Of a stretch of DNA of 64,000 nt, positions 45,265 to 55,328 are shown in pieces. The stretch is from NCBI RefSeq assembly GCF_000149955.1, contig NC_030988.1, positions 2,873,355 through 2,937,354 of the forward strand. Reading direction: 5' to 3'. How positions within the stretch are numbered: position 1 is the stretch's first letter; every line of letters starts with the position of its first letter. Below the pieces are notes generated by a model. It saw only the letters and a list, made by a program, of their open reading frames with translations. It was not told the DNA's origin and ran no database searches. The position numbers and the translations under genes are program-made. This DNA is from Fusarium oxysporum f. sp. lycopersici 4287. Taxonomy: Eukaryota > Ascomycota > Sordariomycetes > Hypocreales > Nectriaceae.

Positions 45265-47193
45265 AGTCAAGCACCCATGTAACCGACCCCCCCTGGTAAC
45301 CGACCCCCACCTCAGACACGTCTTCAGACGCGTCCACACCAGTATTTAAATCCACGATAAATCGAGTTCTTCTTCAATTCAATTTTTTCTTTCTTCATCC
45401 TCTTCTTTTACTTCTACAATGCCGGTATACTCTGCGGACGACCTAGAAAATGCCATTGCAGACGTCAAGAATGGGGTCTCTTTGAAGACCGCCGCGAAAA
45501 AAAACGGTCTACCACCCAGCACCCTACGAGGTCGCCTCACTGGTGCGCAAAGTCGTCAGGTCGCTCGCCAAGAACAACTACGCCTTACTACCGATCAAGA
45601 AGATGACCTTGAGCGCTGGATTCTGCGACAGGAAAAGCTCGGCCACGCTCCAACTCACGCGCAAGTGCGAACTATCGTCCGCAGCGTTCTCGCGCGTCAC
45701 GAGGATCACGCGCCATTAGGAAGGAAGTGGACTACGCGATTCGTGGAGCGCCACCCTGCCTTGAAGACAAAGTTGGGTCGCCGTACAGACTGGGAGCGTG
45801 TAAATGCTGCGACCCCGGCGAATATCAAGCGCTTGTTCAACGTGTATGAGACCGTGGATTGGATCCCCCCCGAACGACGGTATAACGCCGACGAGGGCGG
45901 CATTATGGAAGGCCAGGGCGTTAACGGCCTCGTGATCGGCTCGTCACAGGAGAGCCCTAACGCGGTACCAGTCAAAACAGCGACCGTACGTACGTGGACT
46001 TCCATTATTGAGTGTATATCAGCGGTCGGGGTTGTCCTCCATCCGCTCGTTATATTCAAAGCGAAAAGCATTCAAGAGCAATGGTTCCGACGCGAATTTT
46101 TAGAGAAGCACCTTGGTTGGCAAGTTACCTTCTCAAAAAATGGCTGGACGAGCAACTCTATTGCGTTAGAGTGGCTTGAGAAGGTATTCCTTCCCCACAC
46201 GGCTCCTGCAGATCCAGCTGATGACCGTTTATTAATCGTTGACGGCCACGGCTCGCATGCAACCGAGGAATTCATGGCCAAGTGTTACCTGAACAATGTT
46301 TATCTTCTCTTTTTACCGGCACATTGTTCTCATGTACTCCAGCCTTTAGATCTCGGTTGCTTTTCTAGTCTGAAGGCGGCGTACCGTACTTTGGTTGGCG
46401 AGCATACCGCTCTGACGGATTCTACCCGGGTTGGGAAGCAAAGGTTTCTCGATTTTTATGCGAGAGCCCGCGAAATCGGTTTCCGGAAGGAAAACATTCG
46501 ATCTGGATGGCGGGCAGCTGGCTTATGGCCTGTGAATATTAACAAACCGCTCGCTTCGCGTTGGGTGATGGTGCTCACGAAGTCGGCACTACCTCCCTCA
46601 GAAACTCACGATATCGTAACGCCAAAGCGTGGCGGCGACGTTGTAAAGCTTTTCTCTGCCAAAAGCAGCTCTCCTTCTTCACGGCTCTCAATTCGAAAAG
46701 CGGCTGCGGCGTTAGACAAGGTTGCAATCGAGCTCGCGATGAAAGACCGCGAAATTGAGCGGTTACGCGCCCAGCTTGAAGCGGCGCAACCGAAGAAAAA
46801 ACGGAAAATCAGGCAGGATCCGAACGAATGCTTTATAAGCCTCGCACAGATACTTGCAGAGGCCAATCGCGAGCCTGATCAACGTGTTATTCAGTCACAG
46901 AAAGGCGATCTTGATTGTATTGTGGTGGATGGGAAAAGTAGCTCTGAGTCGGAGGAAGATCCAGCCCCTGTGCGCCGATCAACCCGCGTCAGGCGGCCTA
47001 CAAAAAGGTATATTAGACAGGATTTGAGTAGCGAAGAGAGCGATTGAGAGACTTTTAAATACCATTTTCTCTGCATTTTTAGCTATTTATTTGACAAAGT
47101 TGTGTTAAAATATTGTAAATAGATCGATGGACTTTCTGAGTCTTGCAGATGGGTCGGTTACCAGGGGGGGGTCGGTTACATGGGTGCTTGACT
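45265..47193 (+). mobile_element. Intact Fot1-type transposon
   Basis: Near-perfect inverted repeats of about 48 bp start agtcaagcacccatgtaacc at 45265 and end with the complement at 47193. TA lies on both sides (45263-45264, 47194-47195). The 1929-bp length and single open gene are those of Fot1-like elements. It lies 67 bp upstream of the aquaporin start codon. Confidence 0.93.
45419..47047 (+). CDS. Fot1-type DD35D transposase, intact
   Basis: An open frame of 542 aa, the usual length of Fot1 transposases. The N-terminus is a Psq HTH (LENAIADVKNGVSLKTAA, then PPSTLRGR) followed by a CENP-B-type HTH. The catalytic Asp residues are in YNADEGG (D158), LLIVDGHGSH (D275) and HVLQPLDLGCF (D311). 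The C-terminus has an Arg/Lys-Glu coiled coil, a basic stretch (KKKRKIRQDPNECF) and a Ser/Arg-rich end. No lesion is visible. With clean TIRs and TA duplications the element could be active. Confidence 0.94.
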   Translation: MPVYSADDLENAIADVKNGVSLKTAAKKNGLPPSTLRGRLTGAQSRQVARQEQLRLTTDQEDDLERWILRQEKLGHAPTHAQVRTIVRSVLARHEDHAPLGRKWTTRFVERHPALKTKLGRRTDWERVNAATPANIKRLFNVYETVDWIPPERRYNADEGGIMEGQGVNGLVIGSSQESPNAVPVKTATVRTWTSIIECISAVGVVLHPLVIFKAKSIQEQWFRREFLEKHLGWQVTFSKNGWTSNSIALEWLEKVFLPHTAPADPADDRLLIVDGHGSHATEEFMAKCYLNNVYLLFLPAHCSHVLQPLDLGCFSSLKAAYRTLVGEHTALTDSTRVGKQRFLDFYARAREIGFRKENIRSGWRAAGLWPVNINKPLASRWVMVLTKSALPPSETHDIVTPKRGGDVVKLFSAKSSSPSSRLSIRKAAAALDKVAIELAMKDREIERLRAQLEAAQPKKKRKIRQDPNECFISLAQILAEANREPDQRVIQSQKGDLDCIVVDGKSSSESEEDPAPVRRSTRVRRPTKRYIRQDLSSEESD

Positions 47194-47260
47194 TAATTCC
47201 TGCCCCGGCATCAAACACTAAAAAACCTTTTTAACTAAGGAGCATCGATTATAGAGTCAA

Positions 47261-47916
47261 ATGGGGCCTACCGCTGAGAAAAATGGGCATGATGATCTAG
47301 GCCATCCACGAGGTCATCTAAGCACATTCAATGCTCACTTGGTCGCCGCATCAGGAGAGTTCGTTGGGACATTCTTTTTCCTCTACTTTGGCTATGCTGG
47401 AAACATGATGGCTGTTCTCCAATCACCATATCCTGCTATCAATGGTGGGTTGGCAAGTACTACGGACACTTGGATCGCAATATCGTACGGATTTTCTCTA
47501 CTGGTCAACGTCTGGGCTTTCTACCGGATCAGCGGAGGATTATTCAACCCAGCAGTAAACAACACTTCTTCCTTGTTATAACGAAGACTCAAGTCTGACT
47601 ATAGTACCATAGGTCACGCTCGGTTTATGCATCGCAGGACAGCTCCCTTGGCTGCGCGCTGCGTTCCTTGTCCCCGCACAGCTACTCGGATCCATGTGCG
47701 CGGGTGGCCTTGTCGATGCGATGTTCCCAGGGTCAGTGGCGCAGGCCAACACAGTACTCGGACCTTATACTTCTATTGCGAAAGGCGTGTTCTTGGAGAT
47801 GTTCTTCACAGCTCAGCTGATTTTTGTTGTCTTGATGCTGGCTGCTGAAAAGTCTCGAGATACCTTCATTGCGCCCATCGGCATTGGGCTCGCCTTATTT
47901 GTAGCTCTGATCCCTG
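47261..47916 (+). pseudogene. Aquaporin (MIP family), cut by a hAT element
   Basis: Exon 1 (47261-47554) encodes the N-terminus, helix 1 (SGEFVGTFFFLYFGYAG), helix 2 and GGLFNPA, the first NPA box. A 58-nt intron (47555-47612) joins phase 0 to VTLGLCIAGQLPW. Exon 2 (47613-47916) covers helices 3-5 (VPAQLLGSMCAGGLVDAMFP, VFLEMFFTAQLIFVVLMLAA). At 47917 an intron donor GTAAGT opens and 11 bp later the hAT element begins. The second NPA box and helix 6 are not found in the window. The product would be a water/glycerol channel lacking one half-pore, so it is surely non-functional. Confidence 0.88.
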
Positions 47917-48364
47917 GTAAGTATACTCAGGCTGGCGAATCTATCTACCGATGTAGATGAAATGTAGATGTAGATAGATGTAGATCTACATCTATCTATC
48001 TACCAGGGGATATGTGGGTCTTCTATCTATCTACCTGGAGGTCCGGTAGATAGACGAAATGTAGATAGATGCCAAGACCCGTCCCTCATTTCCCGATTTC
48101 CCCACGCCATCCCCCTTTTTCGCTTGGGTCTTGGTTTGACATATTCTCATTGCCCTTCATGCCACCCAAAACCATTGCCCAAATGGCACCTCAAAGCGAT
48201 TTATTCAGTTACGCAACCGATACTACCATATCGGAAATATCCTGTCCCGAAGACCCAACCTTGCCTATGCACAATTCCTCGTCTCGCGGCAGCCATTCAA
48301 TCATCAAAGACTGGGATGCAGTATCGCAAGCTGTCCGCAGCCATTGGATCCTCTCAGCTCGAAC

Positions 48365-48939
48365 CAGGGTTGCAAACAAATAAATCAGAGCCAAATCTAT
48401 TCAAATCAAATCAAATTTATCCAAATCAAATCAAATCCGGACGTCCGATTTATTTGGATATTTGAATTCATTTGGATAACGTATTGTCCAATCAGCGCTC
48501 GTGCCAGACGGGCCAGTAGCCCCACTTTTGCGCTGAGACCCTGCCTATTTTGGTAACTGGGCCCCTACCTCCCAATTTAACTGCCATAGTTTTTTGGCTT
48601 TGATGCCGCCCATTGCAAGGTGAAGACTCCAGGAAATGGTCAAATATCCACGTCTGTCACGAGTAGCGATTGATCTCTTTTCAATTCATTGCGACATCTT
48701 CCGAGGCAAAGCGAATATTCAGTCTCGCAGGGCAGATGGTTAGAGCTCAGTGACCGACTCCAGGCCATAGAAGCAGATCAATGCATCTCATCGTGGGAGA
48801 AAGGTGGGGCTATCCAAATAATCAAATCGATCCAAATCGATCCAAATCAAATCAAATCAAATCAAATCGATCATTTTTATATCCAAATCAAATCAAATTG
48901 AATGCCCGATTTGATTTGATTTATTTGTTTGCAACCCTG
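48365..48939. mobile_element. hAT-type MITE with 8-bp duplication
   Basis: The ends CAGGGTTGCAAACAAATAAA and the complement flank 575 bp without coding capacity. The 8-bp duplication gctcgaac is perfect (48357-48364, 48940-48947). The interior has many aaatc repeats. It is a non-autonomous hAT element whose termini differ from both large hAT elements here. Confidence 0.93.
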
Positions 48940-50946
48940 GCTCGAACTGGTCAAGCTACTGGCTGGTTTTGGGCTCACGGCTATGACGTTCAAGCTAGGT
49001 CTAAAGGCAATGAGTCTGGCCCCCATACATGGCTCTGTTGCCACTGTGTCCAGCATGGCGTTCCCCGGCCAAAGGCTTATGTCTCGTCCAACACTCGGAA
49101 CATTGAAGGTCATCTCAGCAAGGCCCACAATATTTTTCATCCAGATCCATCAAAAGCAACACGATATATGCAGGAGCGGCCCCCGAATCAACTGACCCTT
49201 CATGATTTGGCAGCCAAGAAACGGAAGAGGGACGACTTTCACGACGAGTTGGTTACTCGATTTGACAAGACCACGTTCCAGCGCCACGTTGTCCAGTGGA
49301 TCACCGATGCAAATCTGTTATTTCGCGTACCGGAGCATAAAGGCCTCCAAAAGGTCTTTCAGTACCTGAACCCCTTGGTTCACGAGACTTCCGCCAATCT
49401 GACCCATGAAACGGTTCGGGCTAGGATCATCGACGAGTTCAACACATACAAATCGCGCGTCATCCACACGCTATCACGAAGCCCAAGCCAGGTTCATATT
49501 GCATTTGATGGCTGGGCGTCCCGGAACAGACATTCGTTCTTCTCCATAAATGCCTTCTTTCTCGATGAAGATACATTCCAGCCACGGAAGATCGTCCTTG
49601 GCCTCCCAAACATCGCCATAGCGCATACGGGAGAAAATATCTCAGCCGCTGTTATGGAGGTGTTAGATGACTTCGAGTTGATTGCAAACAACAAGGTTGG
49701 ATACATTATTCTCGATAACGCCGCAAGCAATGAAGGAGCAGTCGAAGCAATAGGCCACAAGCTCCAGTGGCAGAATCCGGCCAGCAGAAGGATTCGGTGT
49801 TTCGGGCATATTCTTCATCTTGTCGCCAAAGCGCTCCTCTTCATTAAAGACAGCAATACACTCGAGGACCTTGATGCGGACGATTTTGCAGAGTGGACAA
49901 AAAGAGGTCCAGTAGGTAAACTCCACAACCTTGTCGTCTGGGTCAATCGGTCGAATAAGGCGACAGCAATTCTGCGGAAATTACAAGATGAGGACCCTGA
50001 CAAGTCCTATCGAGGCACTCTTGATGTCGTCCTTGACAACAGCACACGCTGGCTATCTCAATATTATATGATCGAGCGAGCAATTAAGCTCCTACGCTAT
50101 CTGGAGGAGCTGATTGACATTACGATTCAATCAAGCAGGAAATTTCAACGACCCCGATCTACCCGTACCCAGCCGCCAAGCCAACTTCCTCGATGTCTTG
50201 AGGAAGCAAATCTACTGAGTGACGCAGACTGGGATGCCCTCAGTTGGTTCAGAGATATTCTTAGAATGTTCGATTCCTGTCTTCTGCGGCTTGAAGGGAC
50301 TGTCAGCTCCGAGTTCGTAAGGGAGGCGTTGAAGCTCAATATGGAATTATTTGGCAGGTTGCCGTCGCATTCGAATTCCTCCTTTCTACGCTGGAGAAAG
50401 CAAAGACTGAGGCAACACACCGGGCGGAACCTAGTTACTATTCCTCGTGCGTCAATTCGGCCTGGACCAAGCTCAACAAGTACTACACCAAGCTTGATGA
50501 GACGCCAATATACTATGCAGCCACGGTTCTCCACCCCGGTATACAATGGTCGTTCTTGACAAAAGCCTACGGTGAGAAGGAGGAATGGCTTTTCGCGGCA
50601 CGCCAGCTCATCCAAAAGCTCTGGGAAGAGGACTATCGCGACCTTCCCGCTCAGTGGGAAATCTCGAGCAGTAACCTTCCTGCCGCGGTGAGGGCGCGCG
50701 AGTACAATCCATTTGATTCCTTCCAAGACGAATTAATATCATCCACCCGCCATGGCCATGACGAAGCCACAGACGAACTGGAGAGGTGGTTGTCTACAAA
50801 GCAAGACATATACACAACATACGACAATCCTCTTGAATACTGGTCTGCGAAGCGATTTGAGTATCCGCGAGTGGCGAAAATTGTTGAAATGAGCATATTG
50901 TATTGATTAAAAAAGAAGAAAGACTAGCGCTAACCAGCGGAAGCTA

Positions 50947-51204
50947 TCCCTTTGAGCGGTACAGCCCTTCGGCGGGGTCGCGACAGGGGTATAGGACCAA
51001 TAAAAATGAATAAAACTAACGGTACTTCTCTCTATATACTAATTTGTATGGTGATAAAAGTCCCAGCAGTTTTAATTGTTACAAAGAGCTACCTAACAGA
51101 CTTGGCAAATATCTTACAAACTTCCTGTACCCTGCACGTACTAGCCTTGTGACTAAGCAAAGTGGGGCGAGTGACTTCCTGAAGGGCTGTGCCGCTCAAA
51201 GGGA
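50947..51204. mobile_element. TA-flanked MITE, copy 1
   Basis: 258 bp between tccctttgagcggtacagcc and its imperfect complement, with TA at 50945-50946 and 51205-51206. No coding capacity. It lies near the 3' end of the hAT transposase. The TIR family is shared with 54913-55196. Confidence 0.88.
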
Positions 51205-51634
51205 TAGACAAGACATCCACATCCCAGCCACCAATGGATCGGAATAGCCATTGATCCGTCAAAAACAACGGATCTCAACAAAAATGGCGATTGACATCCT
51301 CTCTGTCCCAGCAATGGCTTCTGAGTGTGAGAGGACCTTTTCTTCTGCTGGTAGTATGGTTTCGCCCAAGAGGTCACGCTTAGGTGCAAGCACAATTGCC
51401 GTTACTCAGACGGTAAGGTCGTGGTTACGGGCTGGGCTGCTAGAAGGGTATGAAGGTTTGCTGAAGGAGGTGGGCGACGACACGGCCGAGGATTAGCCGA
51501 CCGTCTATCTACCGAATCTATCTACATCTACATGTAGTCTACATCTATCTATCTACATTGCAAATCATGACTAAGCATCTACATCTATCTACATAAGATG
51601 CCGGTAGATAGATGTAGATAGATTCGCCAGCCTG

Positions 51635-51723
51635 GTAGCTTCTTTAGCAGCTTTGACCTCTGATACGCCATTTCGAACAAGGTTAATTGCAATAAGCATA
51701 TCTTCTTCCACATAAGAAGGCAT
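51635..51723 (-). pseudogene. Pogo transposase N-terminal remnant
   Basis: From the ATG at 51723 the frame reads MPSYVEEDMLIAINLVRNGV and SEVKAAKEATR, the Psq HTH start of Fot1-type transposases. The rest is missing at the hAT end. A G/C-rich block at 51810-51860 with repeated ggggtgacg may be its terminal repeat. Confidence 0.65.
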
Positions 51724-51985
51724 CTTGGGCGAAGACCGGATGAAAATCGTGATATTATATCGACTTTTTAAGTAATTCAATTGATGAAGGTTATGGTGTT
51801 GCGGCTGAAAGCGGGGTGACGGGATCGCGGGGTGACGAGATCCCGGTCCCGTGACTTAAAGACTACGTGGCTGGAACGCCGGAGGTTACCCTCCGGTTTT
51901 GATGTCAATCCTCGTTTCCTGTTGCTGTTTGTCTCGCAGATGGGCGTTTATTGACTGGGAGGACAAGTCCGTCGATTAATAGCTT

Positions 51986-54412
51986 TCATCCAGTCTGTTC
52001 AGACTTTCCATCCGGCGTGATGACCGTACTACTTTCACCCTCATTCGCCTCGAGTGCCAACTGATCATACTTCTTGGCCAGATTCTCCACTGTCTCCATC
52101 TGCCAATCCTCTTCCAGCATCACAATTGTCACCGGAAACGTCGATCTAACATATTGTGGGACCAGCGGTTGGTCATCCTTCCACGTCGTGTGTCGCCTCA
52201 GCGCGTCCATGTCTTCCTTCGTCATGCGGTCCCTTATCAGCCGGCACATGGCGGACGAGACGTATACGTGCTGGCCTTGGTCGTAGAGGCCTTTAACAGC
52301 GAGGAGAAGCGTTGCACGTAGGATTTTAAGAGTTTCCATATCATCCGGGGATACTGAGTCCCTATTCATGTTCTCGATGGTCGTATTTGCTAGGATGGAG
52401 AGGAAATAGGTCAGGTATGTGTCGCCGTGCTCGAAGCTGTGGCGTAGGTAGTAGAGACGAAGTACAGTTTCGAGGCATCTTAAAGCGTATGCAACAGCTT
52501 TAGAATGTTGAGTGTTATTATTAAGTGCTTTAACACCTGTCGATAGGCGTGGCGGCTTCATCCCTTCTTGCACCATTTGAGCGACTTTAAAGAGCAGAAC
52601 GCAGTACTCCATGCTGCCTATATGTTAACCTCGAGGCTCGCGCAATATAGTCTTATTGCTGTTTTGGAACTTACTGCATTATGAGCTGGCACGGTAGCAC
52701 TGCCTTGTGCGACTTGATGGGTTCTGGGAGAGCAATGTACCAGTCGTCGAGTACCTTTTGTAAACGATCAAGTTCGCTTGATGGCAAACTCCGCGCTGTT
52801 TTTTGGCCCGTAAACATAATACAGGTAATGCCATTTGAAATACGGCGTAGTTCCGTTTGAGCTCGATAGACATATCCAAAGTGCATTGGTACCAGTGTCG
52901 AATTGGGCGGGTATCTTAACCAGAGTTCCCCATACCACGAGGGTTCCTCGTCTAGGTCTGGCATAGGCGTCGCTGGAGGTCCTCTGATCAGGGAAGCCCT
53001 CATATTGTGGAAGGCCTGCAATCTATCGCCTATTCATCAGCCTTTCCCAGATTGTGTAGAACGTAGAGTAAGAAGACCCACGATTGCCAGCGATACAGGG
53101 CCCAAGCAGTAAATACACGGGCAGTCTTCGTTCTCCCTTCCGTTTGCTCCGGTGCAAAAAGCTTCAGGTTCTGCGCCAATTGAACCGACTGAAGCAGATA
53201 AGATATGCCGACCTGATCCATCCCATTCATGGTATAGATGGCATGCAACACCATTGCGGCGTGTAGAGTAGTGAGCTTGCACTTACCGCTCTCTAGCGCC
53301 CAGAGTCGTTTCGCCTCTGCGAGGAACCTGTAGCCCAGAGTTTCTGGTCTCCAGTACTGGGCACGGTGAGTGGCTTTACGATAACTATGCTGAGTGACGG
53401 ATTAGCAAATCTACGTGTTATTGCGTTCTCGTGACCTACGCATGCCTCAGCTAGGACAGCGTTGACAAGTAAGGGAGAACAAAATCGAGTATCGCTGTCT
53501 CTCATGGCCTGGAGGAAGATGTCTTTCTGAAAACAAGTGTAATTCGCATAGTCATGGAGAAAGTATGCTCGCAAGAGTGCTCGCAGCAACTCATCGTCTG
53601 TCTCAACTGATGTCCACCTGGAAATTTGAATGTGCGGTATGTAAGGGTCCATCAGTTCTGCTATGTTATACGGCGTCATGTAGATGGTCTCAGGCTGGCT
53701 TGCCCAAGCCTCCGTTTGCTCTGCTGACTGCGGCAGAGCGTGAGACGTAATTTCGAATACTGTGGAGCCGAGATACGGGTTGTCCGGTGATAACAGAGCA
53801 GCAGGCATGGAAGTGGAATAAGGGAAATCATAATGAAGTCGTGTCCCTGGTGCCCATGCTGGTTGTAGCGGAAGGTCGCCGTCTTTCACCTGCCGCATGG
53901 TTGTGGCAACATCGGCGCCCTCGCGAAGTCTGCGAAGGATGCCCTGGACCTCTCGCTCCGGCAGATACGTCAAGAGGTAGCAGAGTTGTTCATAGATATT
54001 GGATTTTTCTCGTATCTCATCGTACTTCCGCTTTAGGTCCCAGTTTGCAGCCTGGTAATGGCATTGGACACCCCTGTTGATGCAACCCCTGCATCTCGGA
54101 CGTTCGCCACAGCACTGCGTGGGAGAGATGGCGAGTTAGCGGGGCCGAACTTGTCAGATTTCTATCTAGAAGAAACATGAAAATGTGAAACTCTGCACGT
54201 GCCTTGACCTTTCGTTTCCGACACGATTCACAGGCGATCTTTGTCAGGTTGGCTCGAGGACGGAGATGGGATAGTAGAGATGGTCCCTGGTCGGAGCCAG
54301 AGCTGGTGCTCTCAGAAGTCGAAACTGGAGCTGGTACAAGTCTACGAAATCCGGGGACACTCGAAGGTATTCCGTTGTTGGCGAGAGATTGTAGTGGAGG
54401 GGAGGAGGACAT
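51986..54412 (-). CDS. Zn2Cys6 fungal-specific transcription factor
   Basis: Five exons on minus: 54412-54203, 54114-53440, 53389-53082, 53022-52675 and 52613-51986, 722 aa in one frame. The Zn2Cys6 cluster spans exons 1-2: CESCRKRKVK plus CCGERPRCRGCINRGVQC, six spaced Cys that bind two zinc ions and CGG-type DNA sites. A coiled-coil-like linker (NWDLKRKYDEIREKSNIYEQ) follows. The middle holds the fungal transcription-factor domain (LLVNAVLAEACHS, YRFLAEAKRLWALESG, MVLHAIYTMNGMDQVG, FTAWALYRWQS-LQAFHNMR). The first intron (54115-54202) has a GC donor; the others are GT-AG of 50-61 nt. No lesion is seen. No target gene cluster lies next to it. Confidence 0.87.
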
Positions 54413-54912
54413 TTGAGAGTGCGTAACACCATTGAGAGCAGTAGGGGACTAGGTAAAAATGCAACAATTTTATAGAAGTGAATCAACTCAATACTGTAAT
54501 AACGAGCAGCGATTCGCCATCTTTATTTGCGTGATTGGCGAATATCATACCCCACATCAACAACACCGACAGCCTCTCAGCGTAATGGAGCGGGGCGGTG
54601 TTGCAGGAAGTGACGTCAATATGCGCTCACGCCGCAGCGCTGTCGACCAACAGCAGAGGAAGAGAGCTCAACAATCAAGCCGAGGGGCTTCGACAAGATC
54701 CTTATCAAGGATACTCGAGGTAATGGTCCATTCGAGGACCTCGAATACATACAGCTCCCCCTCCTGCTGACGAAACACGTAAATCCAGGTTTATACTGCA
54801 ATGCGGTCAATTCGCATGCTATAATTAATATGAAAATACCTGTATATATCTGAGCATCTAAATAGATAACATCCTGGCTTTCTGCGATTTTTATTCACTT
54901 CTGGATATATTA
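54413..54912. other. Intergenic, promoter of the regulator
   Basis: About 500 bp without a supported frame. It contains the 5' region of the minus-strand Zn2Cys6 gene. Confidence 0.45.
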
Positions 54913-55196
54913 TCCCTTTGAGTGCCACAGCCCTTCAGTAGGTATCTCGACCCACTTTACCCCACGTACAAGAAGGTGACAAAAGCTCCGCCCCAAGCGC
55001 AGTTGAAAGGGCTGTCTTCGCCTGTAACTGGGCTACCTCTTTGGCGGTATAGCCATCTAATTCAGCAATTTCAATTGGCTGACAACCCTCTATCGCGGCT
55101 TGAGTACAAGTTGGCCTGTAGCGGCTTATTTACTTACTTTGATTGGTTATATATCCCTGTTGTGACGCTCCTGAAGGGCTGTGGCACTCAAAGGGA
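54913..55196. mobile_element. TA-flanked MITE, copy 2
   Basis: 284 bp between tccctttgagtgccacagcc and a near-perfect complement, with TA at 54911-54912 and 55197-55198. Its TIRs match those of the copy inside the hAT element at 50947-51204; the interiors differ. Confidence 0.9.
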
Positions 55197-55328
55197 TAAC
55201 AGGAGAGGCAAGCCGGTCTTGGCTTGCGCATAGAGCCTTGAGGAACGAAAGTTTTGAGGTCGGAGGCAGAGGGGTTTCACGTCTCTAGAGTTAAAGTGGC
55301 ATTTTCCATTTTATAGCTAGGTAATAGG

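Larger units (their letters stand above)
48159..51496 (+). pseudogene. hAT transposase, split by two MITEs
   Basis: The gene starts MPPKTIAQ at 48159. The first segment ends at the MITE (48365) within LSART and continues at 48948 as GQATGWFWAHGYDV once that MITE and one duplication copy are removed. A C2H2/BED-like finger (CCHC, later HLSKAH), the hAT core (IAFDGWASRN, ILDNAASNEGAVEA, CFGHILHLVAKALL) and the Arg/Ser-rich middle follow. A frameshift lies near 50350 before FEFLLSTLEKAKTEA. The C-terminal dimerisation region (DILSVPAMASECERTFSSAG) lies after the second MITE. The MITE probably occupies an intron. The protein is not functional as it stands. Confidence 0.85.
47928..51634 (+). mobile_element. 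hAT transposon carrying two MITEs
   Basis: The ends CAGGCTGGCGAATCTATCTA at 47928 and the complement to 51634 are perfect. Subterminal regions are rich in tagatagatgtagat units (47940-48075, 51510-51625). The transposase on plus is broken and contains a 575-bp and a 258-bp MITE. No 8-bp duplication is visible (agtatact versus gtagcttc). The left flank is an aquaporin intron and the right flank is a pogo transposase fragment, which implies a rearrangement. Confidence 0.88.

Noticed and set aside
51251..51496. Separate small gene at the 3' end of the hAT element
   Set aside because: It is the hATC dimerisation segment of the broken hAT transposase, separated by the MITE.
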